DNA of 64,000 bases from an uncultured Lachnospiraceae bacterium (GCA_947363565.1 CANAPP010000004.1:37496-101495), one strand, 5' to 3'. Counted from the first letter of the stretch, positions 27,376-36,605 are shown. The notes: generated by a model not told the origin, from the sequence alone. Translations and numbers: made by a program.

Positions 27376-28476
27376 ATGAAATTAGGAATCGTCGGGTTAC
27401 CGAATGTTGGAAAGAGCACGTTATTTAATTCTTTGACAAAGGCAGGGGCAGAGTCGGCGAATTACCCGTTCTGTACTATTGACCCTAATGTGGGCGTAGT
27501 GACCGTGCCGGATGAGCGGCTTGATGTGCTGGGTAAGATGTATAACACGAAGAAGATCATCCCTGCGGCCATAGAGTTTGTGGACATTGCGGGGTTAGTG
27601 AAGGGCGCGTCTAAGGGCGAGGGCCTGGGCAACCAGTTTCTCGCCAATATCCGTGAGGTGGACGCAATCGTCCATGTGGTGCGCTGTTTCGAGGACAGTA
27701 ATATCGTCCATGTGGACGGCAGCATTGATCCCCTCAGGGATATTGAGACGATCAATCTGGAATTAATTTTCTCAGATCTGGAAATCCTTGAAAGGAGGAT
27801 AGCAAAGACATCCAAGGTCGCAAGGAATGATAAGACAGCGGCGAAGGAGCTTGCCCTTCTTGAGCGGATCAAGGAGCATCTGGAAAATGACCGGCTGGCG
27901 AAAACCTTCACCGGGGCGGAGGATGAGGAAGAAGCAGAGTGGCTTAAGAGTTACAATCTGCTGACCGGCAAGCCGGTCATCTATGCCGCCAATGTGGCAG
28001 AGGACGAGCTTGCCAGTGACGGCGCGGATAACGAGGGCGTCAACAAAGTGCGGGAATACGCGGCGAAGGAAGAGAGCGAAGTGTTTGTCGTATGCGCCCA
28101 GATCGAGCAGGAGATTGCGGAACTTGAGGACGATGAAAAGAAGATGTTCTTAGAAGACCTCGGGCTTTCCGAGTCCGGCCTTGAGAAACTGATAAAAGCA
28201 AGCTACAGGCTTTTGGGCTTGATCAGTTATCTTACGGCAGGCGAGCCAGAGGTTCGCGCATGGACCATCACCGAAGGGACGAAGGCGCCCCAGGCGGCCG
28301 GAAAGATCCACACGGATTTCGAGAGGGGATTCATCCGCGCGGAGGTAGTCTCCTATGATGACCTGATGGCCTGCGGGACTCATGCGGCGGCGAAGGAAAA
28401 GGGATTAGTCCGCTTAGAGGGTAAGGATTATGTGGTCGAAGACGGGGATATCATGCTGTTTAGGTTCAACGTATAG
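27376..28476 (+). CDS. ychF: Redox-regulated ribosome-binding ATPase YchF (Obg family)
   Basis: A 366-residue Obg-family P-loop protein that prefers ATP over GTP and binds the ribosome. G1 is [13 protein letters not shown]3 is [20 protein letters not shown], and the usual NKxD is replaced by NVAE, the family's reason for ATP preference. A coiled-coil insertion (about residues 135-195) precedes the TGS domain at the C-terminus ([18 protein letters not shown] to MLFRFNV). Length matches E. coli YchF (363). It ends 66 bp before the likely lgt start. Confidence 0.96.
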   Translation: MKLGIVGLPNVGKSTLFNSLTKAGAESANYPFCTIDPNVGVVTVPDERLDVLGKMYNTKKIIPAAIEFVDIAGLVKGASKGEGLGNQFLANIREVDAIVHVVRCFEDSNIVHVDGSIDPLRDIETINLELIFSDLEILERRIAKTSKVARNDKTAAKELALLERIKEHLENDRLAKTFTGAEDEEEAEWLKSYNLLTGKPVIYAANVAEDELASDGADNEGVNKVREYAAKEESEVFVVCAQIEQEIAELEDDEKKMFLEDLGLSESGLEKLIKASYRLLGLISYLTAGEPEVRAWTITEGTKAPQAAGKIHTDFERGFIRAEVVSYDDLMACGTHAAAKEKGLVRLEGKDYVVEDGDIMLFRFNV

Positions 28477-28542
28477 CCGTTTGTGACCAGTTTGGCGCTA
28501 AGCCCGGTTATTTACGAGGCTGCGGCCGGGGAGAATAAAACG

Positions 28543-29400
28543 ATGCATAAAACTATAGAATTTCCCAATATCGGTATACATCTGCCGGAGGTGGGAGATC
28601 ATATCACGATCTTTAATTATGATATCGCATATTACGGGATGATCATCGGCCTGGGAATCTTGGCCGGTATCTTGATCGCTGCGGCGGAGGCGAAGCGTAC
28701 AGGGCAGAACCCGGAGACATATTATGATCTGGCGATTTATGCCGTGATCTGTTCCATCATCGGTGCGCGGGCTTATTACGTGATATTTTCGTGGGAGATG
28801 TATAAAGGGGACATTAAAAGTATCCTGAATCTGCGGGCAGGCGGCCTTGCCATCTACGGGGGCGTGATTGCGGCGGTAATCACTGTTCTCGTGTTTGCCA
28901 GAGTGAAGAAGCTTTCGGCGCCGGTGCTTTTTGATACTGCCGGGCTCGGCCTTGTGGCAGGACAGATGATCGGCAGATGGGGCAACTTTTTTAACCGGGA
29001 GGCATTCGGTGAATATACGGACAGCCTGCTGGCCATGCGGCTTCCGTTGGATGCGGTGAGGGATTCTGATGTGACCGAGCTGATGAGGAAGCATATGGAG
29101 ACGGTGAAAGGAGTGGCGTATATCCAGGTGCATCCTACGTTTCTTTATGAGTCATTGTGGTGTATGATGGTGCTTATTTTGTTGCTTTTATACCGCCGCC
29201 ATAAAAGGTTCGACGGGGAAGTATTTCTTCTTTATCTTTTTGGCTATGGTCTGGGACGTGTCTGGATCGAAGGACTCCGGACTGACCAGCTACTCCTTCC
29301 CGGGACGTCGTTTCCGGTTTCCCAGCTTCTTGCGGGCACATTAGTGATCGTTTCAGCGGTGCTTATATTGTGGAAAAGGAAAATGATAAGAACATCTTAA
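28543..29400 (+). CDS. lgt: Phosphatidylglycerol:prolipoprotein diacylglyceryl transferase
   Basis: A 285-residue integral membrane enzyme that adds diacylglycerol to the lipobox cysteine of prolipoproteins. About seven membrane segments; signature GQMIGRWGNFFNREAFGE contains the catalytic Arg, and ARAYYVIFSWEMY and FLYESLWCMMVL are also typical, as is the late EGLRTDQL. Frame is open from 28483 (GTG), but ATG 28543 has GGGGAGA nine bases upstream and gives the usual N-terminus before the first membrane segment. Located last in the operon, after ychF. Confidence 0.95.
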   Translation: MHKTIEFPNIGIHLPEVGDHITIFNYDIAYYGMIIGLGILAGILIAAAEAKRTGQNPETYYDLAIYAVICSIIGARAYYVIFSWEMYKGDIKSILNLRAGGLAIYGGVIAAVITVLVFARVKKLSAPVLFDTAGLGLVAGQMIGRWGNFFNREAFGEYTDSLLAMRLPLDAVRDSDVTELMRKHMETVKGVAYIQVHPTFLYESLWCMMVLILLLLYRRHKRFDGEVFLLYLFGYGLGRVWIEGLRTDQLLLPGTSFPVSQLLAGTLVIVSAVLILWKRKMIRTS

Positions 29401-29431
29401 GGGATTTTTAATGTTATTCTCATCATAACCG

Positions 29432-29440
29432 TGTTATAAT
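29432..29440 (+). promoter_or_regulatory. Extended -10 promoter of the two-component operon
   Basis: TGTTATAAT (29432-29440) has a TGn extension directly before a perfect TATAAT. No good -35 box is seen, which fits an activator-dependent or extended -10 promoter. Confidence 0.55.
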
Positions 29441-29465
29441 AGCCATCGGATGAGGAGATAAGATT

Positions 29466-30140
29466 ATGCGTTTACTGGTAGTGGAAGATGAGAAGGATAT
29501 GAATCATATCCTTGTAAATAAACTGGAAAAGGAAGGCTATAACGTTGATAGCTGCTTTGACGGCAATGCGGCGATAGATTATCTGATGCTGGCGGATTAT
29601 GACGGCGTTATCCTGGATATCATGCTTCCGGGGATAGACGGTTTCCAGGTGTTAAAGCGGCTCCGTGCGGCGGGAAAGCAGACGCCGGTGCTGTTTTTGA
29701 GTGCCAAAGGAGACACGGAGAATATCGTGGAGGGCCTGGACATCGGGGCAGATGATTACATGGTAAAGCCTTTTGTGTTCAAGGAGCTTCTTGCGCGGAT
29801 CAAGGTGATGACCCGCAGGCAGCCGGAGATCCAGGAGAATGTATACCGGTGCGGAGATCTGGCCGTTGACTATAATACGCATGAAGTAACCAGGAACGGG
29901 ATTCCCATAGCGCTGTCGCCGAAAGAGTTCGCGGTGCTTCTTTATCTGGTCAGGAATAAGAATATTATCGTGACCAGAGAGCAGATAGAGTCGAATATCT
30001 GGAAGCTGCAGGCAGAGGTGAGTTCCAATCTGGTGGATGTGTATATCCGGTATCTGCGGCGCAAGATTGATGATGATTTTGATGAGAAGATGATCTGCAC
30101 TATACGCGGGACAGGATATATGTTAAAATGCGAAGAATAA
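29466..30140 (+). CDS. OmpR/PhoB-family response regulator
   Basis: A 224-residue two-component regulator. The receiver domain (residues 1-118) has the acidic pair in VVEDEKD, the phospho-acceptor D51 in VILDIMLPG, Thr/Ser in LFLSAKG, and Lys in MVKPF. The C-terminal winged helix (about residues 125-222) has SPKEFAVLLYLVRN and VDVYIRYLRRKID. It overlaps the sensor kinase by 13 bp. Phased repeats before the nearby lysozyme gene are a candidate target. The stimulus is unknown. Confidence 0.94.
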   Translation: MRLLVVEDEKDMNHILVNKLEKEGYNVDSCFDGNAAIDYLMLADYDGVILDIMLPGIDGFQVLKRLRAAGKQTPVLFLSAKGDTENIVEGLDIGADDYMVKPFVFKELLARIKVMTRRQPEIQENVYRCGDLAVDYNTHEVTRNGIPIALSPKEFAVLLYLVRNKNIIVTREQIESNIWKLQAEVSSNLVDVYIRYLRRKIDDDFDEKMICTIRGTGYMLKCEE

Positions 30141-31504
30141 AAAAAGTATCCATAACGAAATATATTATCAGTTATCTGATTGGGCTTATCCTTGCACTGT
30201 CATTTCTTATGGTTATTTTTGTAAGCATATTGGCGGACCGGATGATCTATTATGATATACAGAGTACGCTGCTCAAAGAGATTGCCAAGAATAATAAAAA
30301 TACCAGATATGAGGACGGGATCATCAAACCGAATGAAGATTTCCGTTATGTAGACGATGGGATGTATTTCCGTATACTTGAAGAGGACGGCACGGTCATA
30401 CTGGGAGAGAGTCCTATAGAGATAGAGGATGAAGCTTCGGTATATACAAAGGAAGGAATCAGCCAGAGACTGAAGACGGTGGAAACAGACGGAGAAGAGT
30501 ATTATATTATCGGGCGGATAAACAAGCGGATGACGAAGGAAGTCGGGCAGATTATCTACAACCAGTGTATTGTGAATAAGCGGAATGTTGACAGTAAGTA
30601 CGAATTTATCAAATATACTTCTTATGCCAGTATTCCCGTATTCCTTATACTTGTCCTGATGGCTGGGCTTGTGATGTCGGGAAAGATATCCGGGCCGCTC
30701 AAGCACATGTCAAAGACGGCGGAGATCATCGGGAAAGAGGGAGAGCTGTCCCGGCGTATGGAGTATGACGGGAAGATCACGGAGCTTGGCGTCCTTGCGG
30801 CGACCAATAACCGGATGCTTGAGCGTATCGAGAATATGCTTGAGACACAGAAGCAGTTTTCCTCAGATGTGGCACATGAGCTGCGCACGCCGATCGCGGT
30901 GCTTTTAGCCCAGTGCGAGTACGCGAAGGAATATGTTGGCACGAAAGAGGAATTTGATGATGCGATAGATGTCATCTACCGCCAGACGAAGAAGACGAAC
31001 ATGGTGATCACACAGCTTCTTAACCTGAACCGGCTGGAGAGCGAGCGTGTGGTGCTTGATCTGGAAAATGCAGATTTGGACGAGATGATCTGTTCCATCT
31101 GCGATGAGATAGAATTTAAGGAAAAGGACGGAGTGTGTTTTGATCTCGACCTTTCGGGCGTGAGGGCTGATATGGATATCGGGCTTATGTTCATCCTGCT
31201 GCAGAATCTGATCCAGAATGCAGTAAAATACAGCGCCAGGCCGGCGAAAGTGAAGATTACTACGCAGTACAGGGAAAGTGCTGTGGTTGTAGAGGTTCAG
31301 GATTTCGGGTGCGGAATAAAGGAAGAAGACCTGCCGCACATCTTTGATCCGTTTTTCCGGGTAGAAAAGTCGAGAAATTCGGAGGGCTTCGGGCTTGGCC
31401 TGCCGTTGGCGGACCGGATTGCGAAAGTTCATGGGGGAGAACTTAAGGTAAGCAGCGTTTGGGGGAAGGGGAGCACATTTACGCTGGTGATTAATGGTAA
31501 ATAA
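30128..31504 (+). CDS. Membrane sensor histidine kinase (HAMP-HisKA-HATPase)
   Basis: A 458-residue kinase with membrane segments near residues 15-36 and 160-180, enclosing an extracellular sensing domain of about 120 residues. A HAMP linker follows, then HisKA with the phosphorylated H250 in DVAHELRTPIAVL, then HATPase_c with N box (QNLIQNAVKY), G1 box (DFGCGI), F box (FDPFFRV) and G2 box (GFGLGLPLA). The sensing domain has no family I recognise. It overlaps the regulator gene and precedes the lysozyme gene by 88 bp, suggesting cell-wall responses, by inference only. Confidence 0.93.
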   Translation: MRRIKKVSITKYIISYLIGLILALSFLMVIFVSILADRMIYYDIQSTLLKEIAKNNKNTRYEDGIIKPNEDFRYVDDGMYFRILEEDGTVILGESPIEIEDEASVYTKEGISQRLKTVETDGEEYYIIGRINKRMTKEVGQIIYNQCIVNKRNVDSKYEFIKYTSYASIPVFLILVLMAGLVMSGKISGPLKHMSKTAEIIGKEGELSRRMEYDGKITELGVLAATNNRMLERIENMLETQKQFSSDVAHELRTPIAVLLAQCEYAKEYVGTKEEFDDAIDVIYRQTKKTNMVITQLLNLNRLESERVVLDLENADLDEMICSICDEIEFKEKDGVCFDLDLSGVRADMDIGLMFILLQNLIQNAVKYSARPAKVKITTQYRESAVVVEVQDFGCGIKEEDLPHIFDPFFRVEKSRNSEGFGLGLPLADRIAKVHGGELKVSSVWGKGSTFTLVINGK

Positions 31505-31518
31505 AGATTAAGATCTAG

Positions 31519-31547
31519 TTTTAACGAAATTTTAATCTTTGTTTTAT
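31519..31547 (+). promoter_or_regulatory. Phased direct repeats upstream of the lysozyme gene
   Basis: TTTTAA at 31519, TTTTAA at 31530 and TTTTAT at 31542, spaced 11 and 12 bases, i.e. about one helical turn. This spacing is typical of OmpR-family regulator sites next to a promoter. Direct binding is untested. Confidence 0.45.
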
Positions 31548-31592
31548 AGCATAGCATACACAGACACAATACGAGTAATAAGGGGAGAAAAC

Positions 31593-33302
31593 ATGAGTAG
31601 AAAGTACAGATTAACGGTAGCATTATTAATTATCTGCCTGTGCGTTACGATGGTTCCCGGAAGGGTTTACGCGCAGGAAGCGGATGATGTTTCCCTGGCC
31701 AGCGGGGCGGATGAGGTAAAAGAAGGCTCCGGGTCGGCGGAGGAGGAGATAATTTCAGAGGATGAAGACGACCCGGGACAGGGAAGGCTTACGGGCGATG
31801 TGCCGAAGGAGTTTTTTGATGAAAACGGCAGGATGCAGGCGATGGCTACTGGTATCCGACATAACAGCCGTTTTGCCGGATATGATATTATCGAGGGTAT
31901 CGATGTATCCAAGTGGAATAAGGATATAGACTGGACGTCAGTGAAGAATGCGGGCATCGACTTTGCATTTGTCCGTACCTCCTACAGAGGGTATGAAAAA
32001 GGCGGACTTGCGGCAGACTCTTACGCACCGGCGAATATGAGGAATGCTGCGGCAGCAGGCGTGAAAGTGGGCGCTTACATATTTTCCCAGGCGATTACGG
32101 TGAAGGAAGCACAGGAAGAGGCGGACTATCTGATCAAGTCGGTAGAAGGATATACAATCAATATGCCGCTGGTGTTTGATTTTGAATATTATTCGGGCGG
32201 ACGTCTGGAGAAGGCCAAGCTTACGAAGAGGGAGAGGACGGATATCTGCCTTGCGTTCTGTGAACGGATCAAGGCGGCAGGTTATACTCCTCTGGTATAT
32301 GCCAACAAGACGATGCTGAACAAGGATCTATACGCATCGGAGATCAGCAGTAAATATCCGATATGGCTGGCGCACTATACGACATCGACGGATTACGCGG
32401 GAGATTACAGCTTCTGGCAGTATACTTCTTCAGGAAAAGTATCCGGGATAACCGGCAATGTGGATATGAACTTCTGGTATACCAAGCCGGGTGATTCCTC
32501 GTCCTTTGGCGTACCCGGAGCTTCGGCGGCGATCAAGGCGCCGTCTGCCACGACCCTTTCCGCAAAAGCGACGTCTTATGATACGGTCAAGCTGACATGG
32601 AAGAAGGTATCGGGAGCGTCGGGATACCGCATTTACCGTTATGATTCGGCCGCACGTTCTTATAAAAAGCTTAAAACGATCAGCGGCGGCAGTACAGTTT
32701 CCTACACCGATACGGGGAGAAGTATGGGGACGACCTATAAGTACCGGGTGAAGGCGTATAAAAAGTCCGGCGGTAGCACGGCATTTTCCAAGGCATCCAA
32801 TACAGCCAGCGCCAGGACAGAATCGACAATGACCGGAAAGACTAATGGGACAAGTGTTACCGTGAGAAAAGGGCCGTCCGTATCACAGGGTAAGCTTCAG
32901 ACGCTGGGGATCAATGTCGGCGTGACCATAACCGGGACAAGCGGAGACTGGTACCAGGTTTCTCTTCCGGCAGCCGGACAGCCGAAGACAGGGTATATCA
33001 GTAAATCATATGTGACTATCATCAGAAAACCGGCGTTGTCGCTTGCGGCGGCGGCAGGAAAGATCAAGCTGGCGTGGAATGAGATTTCCGGGGCGAGCGG
33101 CTACGAGATTTGCCGTTATGATGCGGCGAAGAAAAAATATGTCAGGATAAAGACGATTAAAAAAGGTTCCACGGTATCTTATACCAACAGTGGATTAAAA
33201 AAGAATACAACCTACAAATATAAAATCCGCTCCTATAAGACAGTAAGAGGCAGGAAAATCTACAGCTATTATTGTTCTGCCAAGAGCGCGAAAACAAAAT
33301 AA
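31593..33302 (+). CDS. Secreted GH25 lysozyme with fibronectin III and SH3 domains
   Basis: A 569-residue exported muramidase. A signal peptide (residues 1-29, LLIICLCVTMVPGRVYA) is followed by an acidic linker. The GH25 domain (about 98-296) has IEGIDVSKWN and the catalytic DxE in LVFDFEYY. Then come an Fn3-like domain (about 316-409), a bacterial SH3 domain (about 412-479) with VTVRKGPS, and a second Fn3-like domain (about 480-569). The two Fn3-like units share SGASGY and an ICRYD/IYRYD motif. The chosen ATG has AAGGGGAGAAAAC upstream. A role in wall remodelling or attack on other bacteria is possible. Confidence 0.93.
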   Translation: MSRKYRLTVALLIICLCVTMVPGRVYAQEADDVSLASGADEVKEGSGSAEEEIISEDEDDPGQGRLTGDVPKEFFDENGRMQAMATGIRHNSRFAGYDIIEGIDVSKWNKDIDWTSVKNAGIDFAFVRTSYRGYEKGGLAADSYAPANMRNAAAAGVKVGAYIFSQAITVKEAQEEADYLIKSVEGYTINMPLVFDFEYYSGGRLEKAKLTKRERTDICLAFCERIKAAGYTPLVYANKTMLNKDLYASEISSKYPIWLAHYTTSTDYAGDYSFWQYTSSGKVSGITGNVDMNFWYTKPGDSSSFGVPGASAAIKAPSATTLSAKATSYDTVKLTWKKVSGASGYRIYRYDSAARSYKKLKTISGGSTVSYTDTGRSMGTTYKYRVKAYKKSGGSTAFSKASNTASARTESTMTGKTNGTSVTVRKGPSVSQGKLQTLGINVGVTITGTSGDWYQVSLPAAGQPKTGYISKSYVTIIRKPALSLAAAAGKIKLAWNEISGASGYEICRYDAAKKKYVRIKTIKKGSTVSYTNSGLKKNTTYKYKIRSYKTVRGRKIYSYYCSAKSAKTK

Positions 33303-33335
33303 GATCAGATGAACAGAGAGGTTCTGTGATATCAG

Positions 33336-33374
33336 AAGGCGGGTTCCGGCTATGGGCGGGAGCCGGCCTTTTCT
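33336..33374 (+). terminator. Terminator between the lysozyme and MerR genes
   Basis: CCGGC (33346-33350) pairs with GCCGG (33362-33366), with outer AAGG/CCTT pairing around a small bulge, then TTTT. It overlaps the 3' end of the convergent MerR gene. Confidence 0.5.
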
Positions 33375-34180
33375 GTCTTTTCTACCTGTATCTGGATCTC
33401 GGTCAGGAATTCTTCAGCTTTCATGGTATCCCGGTTGTCGATCACGAATAGTTCAAAAGGTTCGCCCGCTGCAGTAAGTTGATGGCCTTCGATATAATCC
33501 ATCATTTTTTTCAGACAGGCAGCATTCTGGTCATAATGCCCGCGGTAATAACCGGACAGATAATCCCCGGCAGGAAGTTCGCAGTCATAACTGGAGATGT
33601 CCTTGTCCAGAATGAAAAAAACAGACTGGTAGACATTGGAGATACCGTTGAGCAGATCCCGGGACGAAAGGATTGCTCCGATTGTCTGGCTGCCGAAGTT
33701 ACGGATTTTCTTTTCGTGCCTGGCCATTAGCTTCTGGATGAGAAAATCCATCTCCTCGTCCTGGGTAATATACGCCCGCTCCTGCACGCAGAAGCGGCGG
33801 GGGCAGGCCTTTATGGAAATGCGGCCGGCGGCCATACCCTCTGCCGTATGCAATGCTTCGATGCGTTCCTTGATCAACTGTTCCTTCTCTTTAAGTTCCT
33901 TAAGCTGCTGCTCTAGAAGCTGCTGTTCACGGCAGAGAATATCCAGCGTGTTGCCTACTGTCTGGCAATCCAGATAATCTTTAATCTGGGACATGGAGAA
34001 ATCAAGCTTTCGTAAATCACAGATTAAGTTAAGCTTATAGATGTCTTTCAGGCTGTACAGGCGGTATTGGTTAGCGTCACGCTTTGGACTCAGGATGCCG
34101 AGGCGCTCATAATAGCGCAGGGAGTCAGGGCCGATGCCGTAAAGTCGGGATATCTCACTGATTTTATAATAATTTTTCAT
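33350..34180 (-). CDS. MerR-family transcriptional regulator with effector-binding domain
   Basis: A 276-residue regulator. The N-terminal winged helix (MKNYYKISEISRLYGI, LRYYERLGILSPKR) and a coiled-coil dimerisation helix (residues 75-120, rich in Gln/Leu/Lys) are typical of MerR drug sensors. The C-terminal 150 residues resemble a GyrI-like/BmrR effector-binding domain, where cationic drugs usually bind. It is divergent from a MATE exporter. The 46-bp gap holds a 19-bp-spacer promoter and a dyad, the usual target of MerR activation, so drug-induced export control is likely. Confidence 0.9.
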   Translation of the reverse strand: MKNYYKISEISRLYGIGPDSLRYYERLGILSPKRDANQYRLYSLKDIYKLNLICDLRKLDFSMSQIKDYLDCQTVGNTLDILCREQQLLEQQLKELKEKEQLIKERIEALHTAEGMAAGRISIKACPRRFCVQERAYITQDEEMDFLIQKLMARHEKKIRNFGSQTIGAILSSRDLLNGISNVYQSVFFILDKDISSYDCELPAGDYLSGYYRGHYDQNAACLKKMMDYIEGHQLTAAGEPFELFVIDNRDTMKAEEFLTEIQIQVEKTEKAGSRP

Positions 34181-34200
34181 AAGAATCCTCCAAAAAGTTC

Positions 34201-34231
34201 TTGACCTTAGTATTATACCAGGGTTTATGAT
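34201..34231 (+). promoter_or_regulatory. MerR-type promoter and operator of the MATE exporter
   Basis: TTGACC (34201-34206) and TATGAT (34226-34231) are separated by 19 bp, the long spacer that MerR regulators shorten by twisting DNA. A 21-bp dyad (34204-34224, ACC..GTAT-t-ATAC..GGT, 16 of 21 positions symmetric) fills the spacer. Confidence 0.78.
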
Positions 34232-34283
34232 TTTACTGCAAGAGTTAAAACAATATAAGCAGAGGGAGAAGAAAAAGGTATTT

Positions 34284-35597
34284 ATGAGATTAGAAGGAAC
34301 TTCGCTGAAAAAAGATTTTATGCGGTTTATCGTGCCGTCTATCGCGGCTCAGTGGGTATTTACACTGTATACGATGGTAGACGGGATATTTGTGGCAAGA
34401 GGCGTGTCGGAGACGGCGCTGACGGCGGTAAATATCGCTATGCCCTACACGATGGCTCTGTTTTCTATATCGATTCTGTTTGCAGTAGGAACTTCGACCG
34501 TGACGGCCATCCTTTTAGGAGAAAAGAACGGAAAAAGGGCCAATGAAGTATTTACACAGAATATTGTGCTGCTAACAGTATTTTCTGTGGTCATTACTGT
34601 GCTTGTGATGGCGAATCTTGAGCGGGTTGCAGGGTTTTTAGGGGCGACGGAGTTAAATAAGGCTTACGTGGCGGAATATTTAAGATGGCTTGTGCCGTTT
34701 TCGGCGGCATTTATCCTGTCCTATTCTTTTGAGATGCTGATCAAGACCGACGGATTCCCGAAGCGTGCTACGATCATCGTAACGACTGGCGCGCTGCTTA
34801 ATGTGGGATTAGATTATGTGATGGTGATGCGTCTTCATATGGGTGTGGGAGGAGCGGCATTTGCGACTGGGATTTCCAATACGGTAGTCATCATCCTCTA
34901 TCTGTTCCATTTCTGCGGAAAGAGCGGTGTCATCAAGTTCTGCAAGTTCCGCATGGATGTGCCGCTTATCGGCAGGGAATTTAAGAACGGCCTGTCTTCG
35001 GGAATCACGGAGCTTTCCGCGGGTTTTATCATCTTTCTTTTTAACCAGGCCATCATACGTCTGCTGAACGATGATGCACTGGTAAGTTACACGATCATCT
35101 CCTACGTCAATTCGTTAGGAGTGATGGCGATGGTAGGGATCGCGCAGGGATATCAGCCGCTGATCAGCTACTATTATGGGCAGAAGCGCATAGAGCGCTG
35201 CCAAAAGCTTAAGAAATACGGAATCGCAGCCGCGGCCGTTCTTTCCGTCGTCTACACAGCCGTCTGCATGATTTTTGCTGAAAATGTCGTGTCCCTGTTC
35301 GTATCTGCGGAAATGCCTGCGCTCGTGGATTACTCGGTAACTGTACTGCGGATATTCGCTCTGTCGTTTTTGCTGGCAGGCTACAATGTGGTGATTGGGG
35401 GGTACTTTATTGCTGTTGAAGAGTCTTTTGCAGCTACCGGGATCTCGTTGTCAAGGAGTATCGTTGCTTTGACCGTATGTCTCTTTATCATGACCAGTCT
35501 CTTCGGAGGTGCGGGAATCTGGTGGACGCCGCTTGTGTCGGAGGGAGTGACTTTGATTTTTACCGGGGGGATGCTGAAAAGATATGCAAAGCCTTAA
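34284..35597 (+). CDS. MATE family exporter under MerR control
   Basis: A 437-residue multi-pass transporter of the MATE family (MepA/NorM-like), with about twelve membrane segments and motifs VDGIFVARGVSETALTAVN and a second-half LSSGITELSAGFIIFLFNQ. Open frame reaches ATG 34227, but that codon lies inside the predicted -10 box, so it would not be on the message. ATG 34284 has AAAGG five bases upstream and matches the family start. The divergent MerR gene suggests induction by an exported compound. It is only distantly similar to the exporter at 5905. Confidence 0.88.
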   Translation: MRLEGTSLKKDFMRFIVPSIAAQWVFTLYTMVDGIFVARGVSETALTAVNIAMPYTMALFSISILFAVGTSTVTAILLGEKNGKRANEVFTQNIVLLTVFSVVITVLVMANLERVAGFLGATELNKAYVAEYLRWLVPFSAAFILSYSFEMLIKTDGFPKRATIIVTTGALLNVGLDYVMVMRLHMGVGGAAFATGISNTVVIILYLFHFCGKSGVIKFCKFRMDVPLIGREFKNGLSSGITELSAGFIIFLFNQAIIRLLNDDALVSYTIISYVNSLGVMAMVGIAQGYQPLISYYYGQKRIERCQKLKKYGIAAAAVLSVVYTAVCMIFAENVVSLFVSAEMPALVDYSVTVLRIFALSFLLAGYNVVIGGYFIAVEESFAATGISLSRSIVALTVCLFIMTSLFGGAGIWWTPLVSEGVTLIFTGGMLKRYAKP

Positions 35598-35605
35598 ACT
35601 TCCTG

Positions 35606-35634
35606 TTTACATCGATACATTAATGCGGTAAAAT
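35606..35634 (+). promoter_or_regulatory. Promoter of the 2-oxoacid:ferredoxin oxidoreductase operon
   Basis: TTTACA (35606-35611), a 17-bp spacer and TAAAAT (35629-35634). The roughly 90-base leader folds into two small hairpins (35663-35677, TGCGG/CCGCA; 35683-35701, CCTGTG/CACAGG). Confidence 0.7.
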
Positions 35635-35729
35635 ACTGTTGATGCGTGTTTGCTGCACATTTTGCGGAAAAACCGCAGGAGGCCTGTGACTCATGCACAG
35701 GTTAAAAGACGAAAGAAAGGAAGAAGGAA

Positions 35730-36302
35730 ATGAGTAACCACACAGAGATCAGATGGCACGGCCGGGGCGGCCAGGGTGCCAAGACGGCTGCACTGCTTTT
35801 GGCGGATGTGGCTTTCCAGACCGGAAAATATGTGCAGGGATTTCCTGAATACGGCCCGGAGCGTATGGGGGCGCCGATTACCGCGTACAACCGGATCAGC
35901 GATACCGTGATCCGCGCACATTCGAATATTTATGATCCGCAGTATGTTGTTGTCGTGGACGAGTCGCTTCTTGAAGCGGTTGACGTGACAAGCGGGCTTA
36001 AGGAAGAGGGTGCGATCCTGATCAATACAGAGCGCCCGAAGGAGGAGATCATTCCTCATTTGAAAGGATATAAGGGAAAGGTCTACACCATTGATGCAAA
36101 GAAGGTATCCCTTGCGACCATCGGCAGATACTTCCCGAATACACCGCTCCTTGCTGCGATTGTCAAGGTGGCAGGGATTATGGATGAAGAGACATTTTTA
36201 AAAGAGATGCGCTCGTCCTTTAACCACAAGTTTGCCAGCAAGCCGGAAGTGATCGAGGGCAATATGAAAGCGCTTGAGCTGGCGCTTAAGGAGGTGCAGT
36301 GA
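35730..36302 (+). CDS. 2-oxoacid:ferredoxin oxidoreductase, gamma subunit
   Basis: A 190-residue gamma subunit of the four-subunit pyruvate or 2-ketoisovalerate:ferredoxin oxidoreductase. The EIRWHGRGGQGAKTAALLLAD start, GFPEYGPERMGAP and SFNHKFASKPEVIEGN are family hallmarks; this subunit helps bind CoA. It opens an operon of gamma, delta, alpha and beta, the order known from four-subunit POR/VOR enzymes. The stop shares a base with the delta start. Whether the true substrate is pyruvate or a branched 2-oxoacid cannot be decided from sequence. Confidence 0.93.
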   Translation: MSNHTEIRWHGRGGQGAKTAALLLADVAFQTGKYVQGFPEYGPERMGAPITAYNRISDTVIRAHSNIYDPQYVVVVDESLLEAVDVTSGLKEEGAILINTERPKEEIIPHLKGYKGKVYTIDAKKVSLATIGRYFPNTPLLAAIVKVAGIMDEETFLKEMRSSFNHKFASKPEVIEGNMKALELALKEVQ

Positions 36303-36604
36303 TGGCGACAGATATCAGTAAATTAGGATTAAAGACAAAGTGGCAGGATCTGACCGAGGGAATGATCGTTGCCGGGGCAGGCACATCAAGAGCTTTCAAC
36401 ACCGGTGAGTGGTCCAATAATAAGCCGCAGTTTATCGCGGATAAATGTAAACAATGCCTGCTCTGCGTTCCGGTATGTCCGGACAGCTCGATTCCGGTAA
36501 CGGATATGAAGCGGGGCGAGTTTGACTATGAGCACTGTAAAGGATGCGGCATCTGCGTGAAAGCATGTCCGTTCGGTGCCATTACGATGGAAGGGGTGAA
36601 TTAG
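36302..36604 (+). CDS. 2-oxoacid:ferredoxin oxidoreductase, delta (ferredoxin) subunit
   Basis: A 100-residue electron-transfer subunit with two 4Fe-4S motifs: CKQCLLCVPVCPDS and CKGCGICVKACPFG. It passes electrons from the thiamine-bound intermediate to external ferredoxin. ATG 36302 is used: the preceding GTG at 36299 is in frame, but AAGGAGGT is best placed for this ATG. The stop of the gamma subunit overlaps the start by one base, indicating coupled translation and equal amounts. The alpha subunit follows immediately. Confidence 0.93.
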   Translation: MATDISKLGLKTKWQDLTEGMIVAGAGTSRAFNTGEWSNNKPQFIADKCKQCLLCVPVCPDSSIPVTDMKRGEFDYEHCKGCGICVKACPFGAITMEGVN

Positions 36605-36605
36605 G

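Noticed and set aside
34227..34283. Earlier ATG of the MATE gene
   Set aside because: It lies inside the predicted -10 box of the MerR-type promoter, so it would not be in the message.
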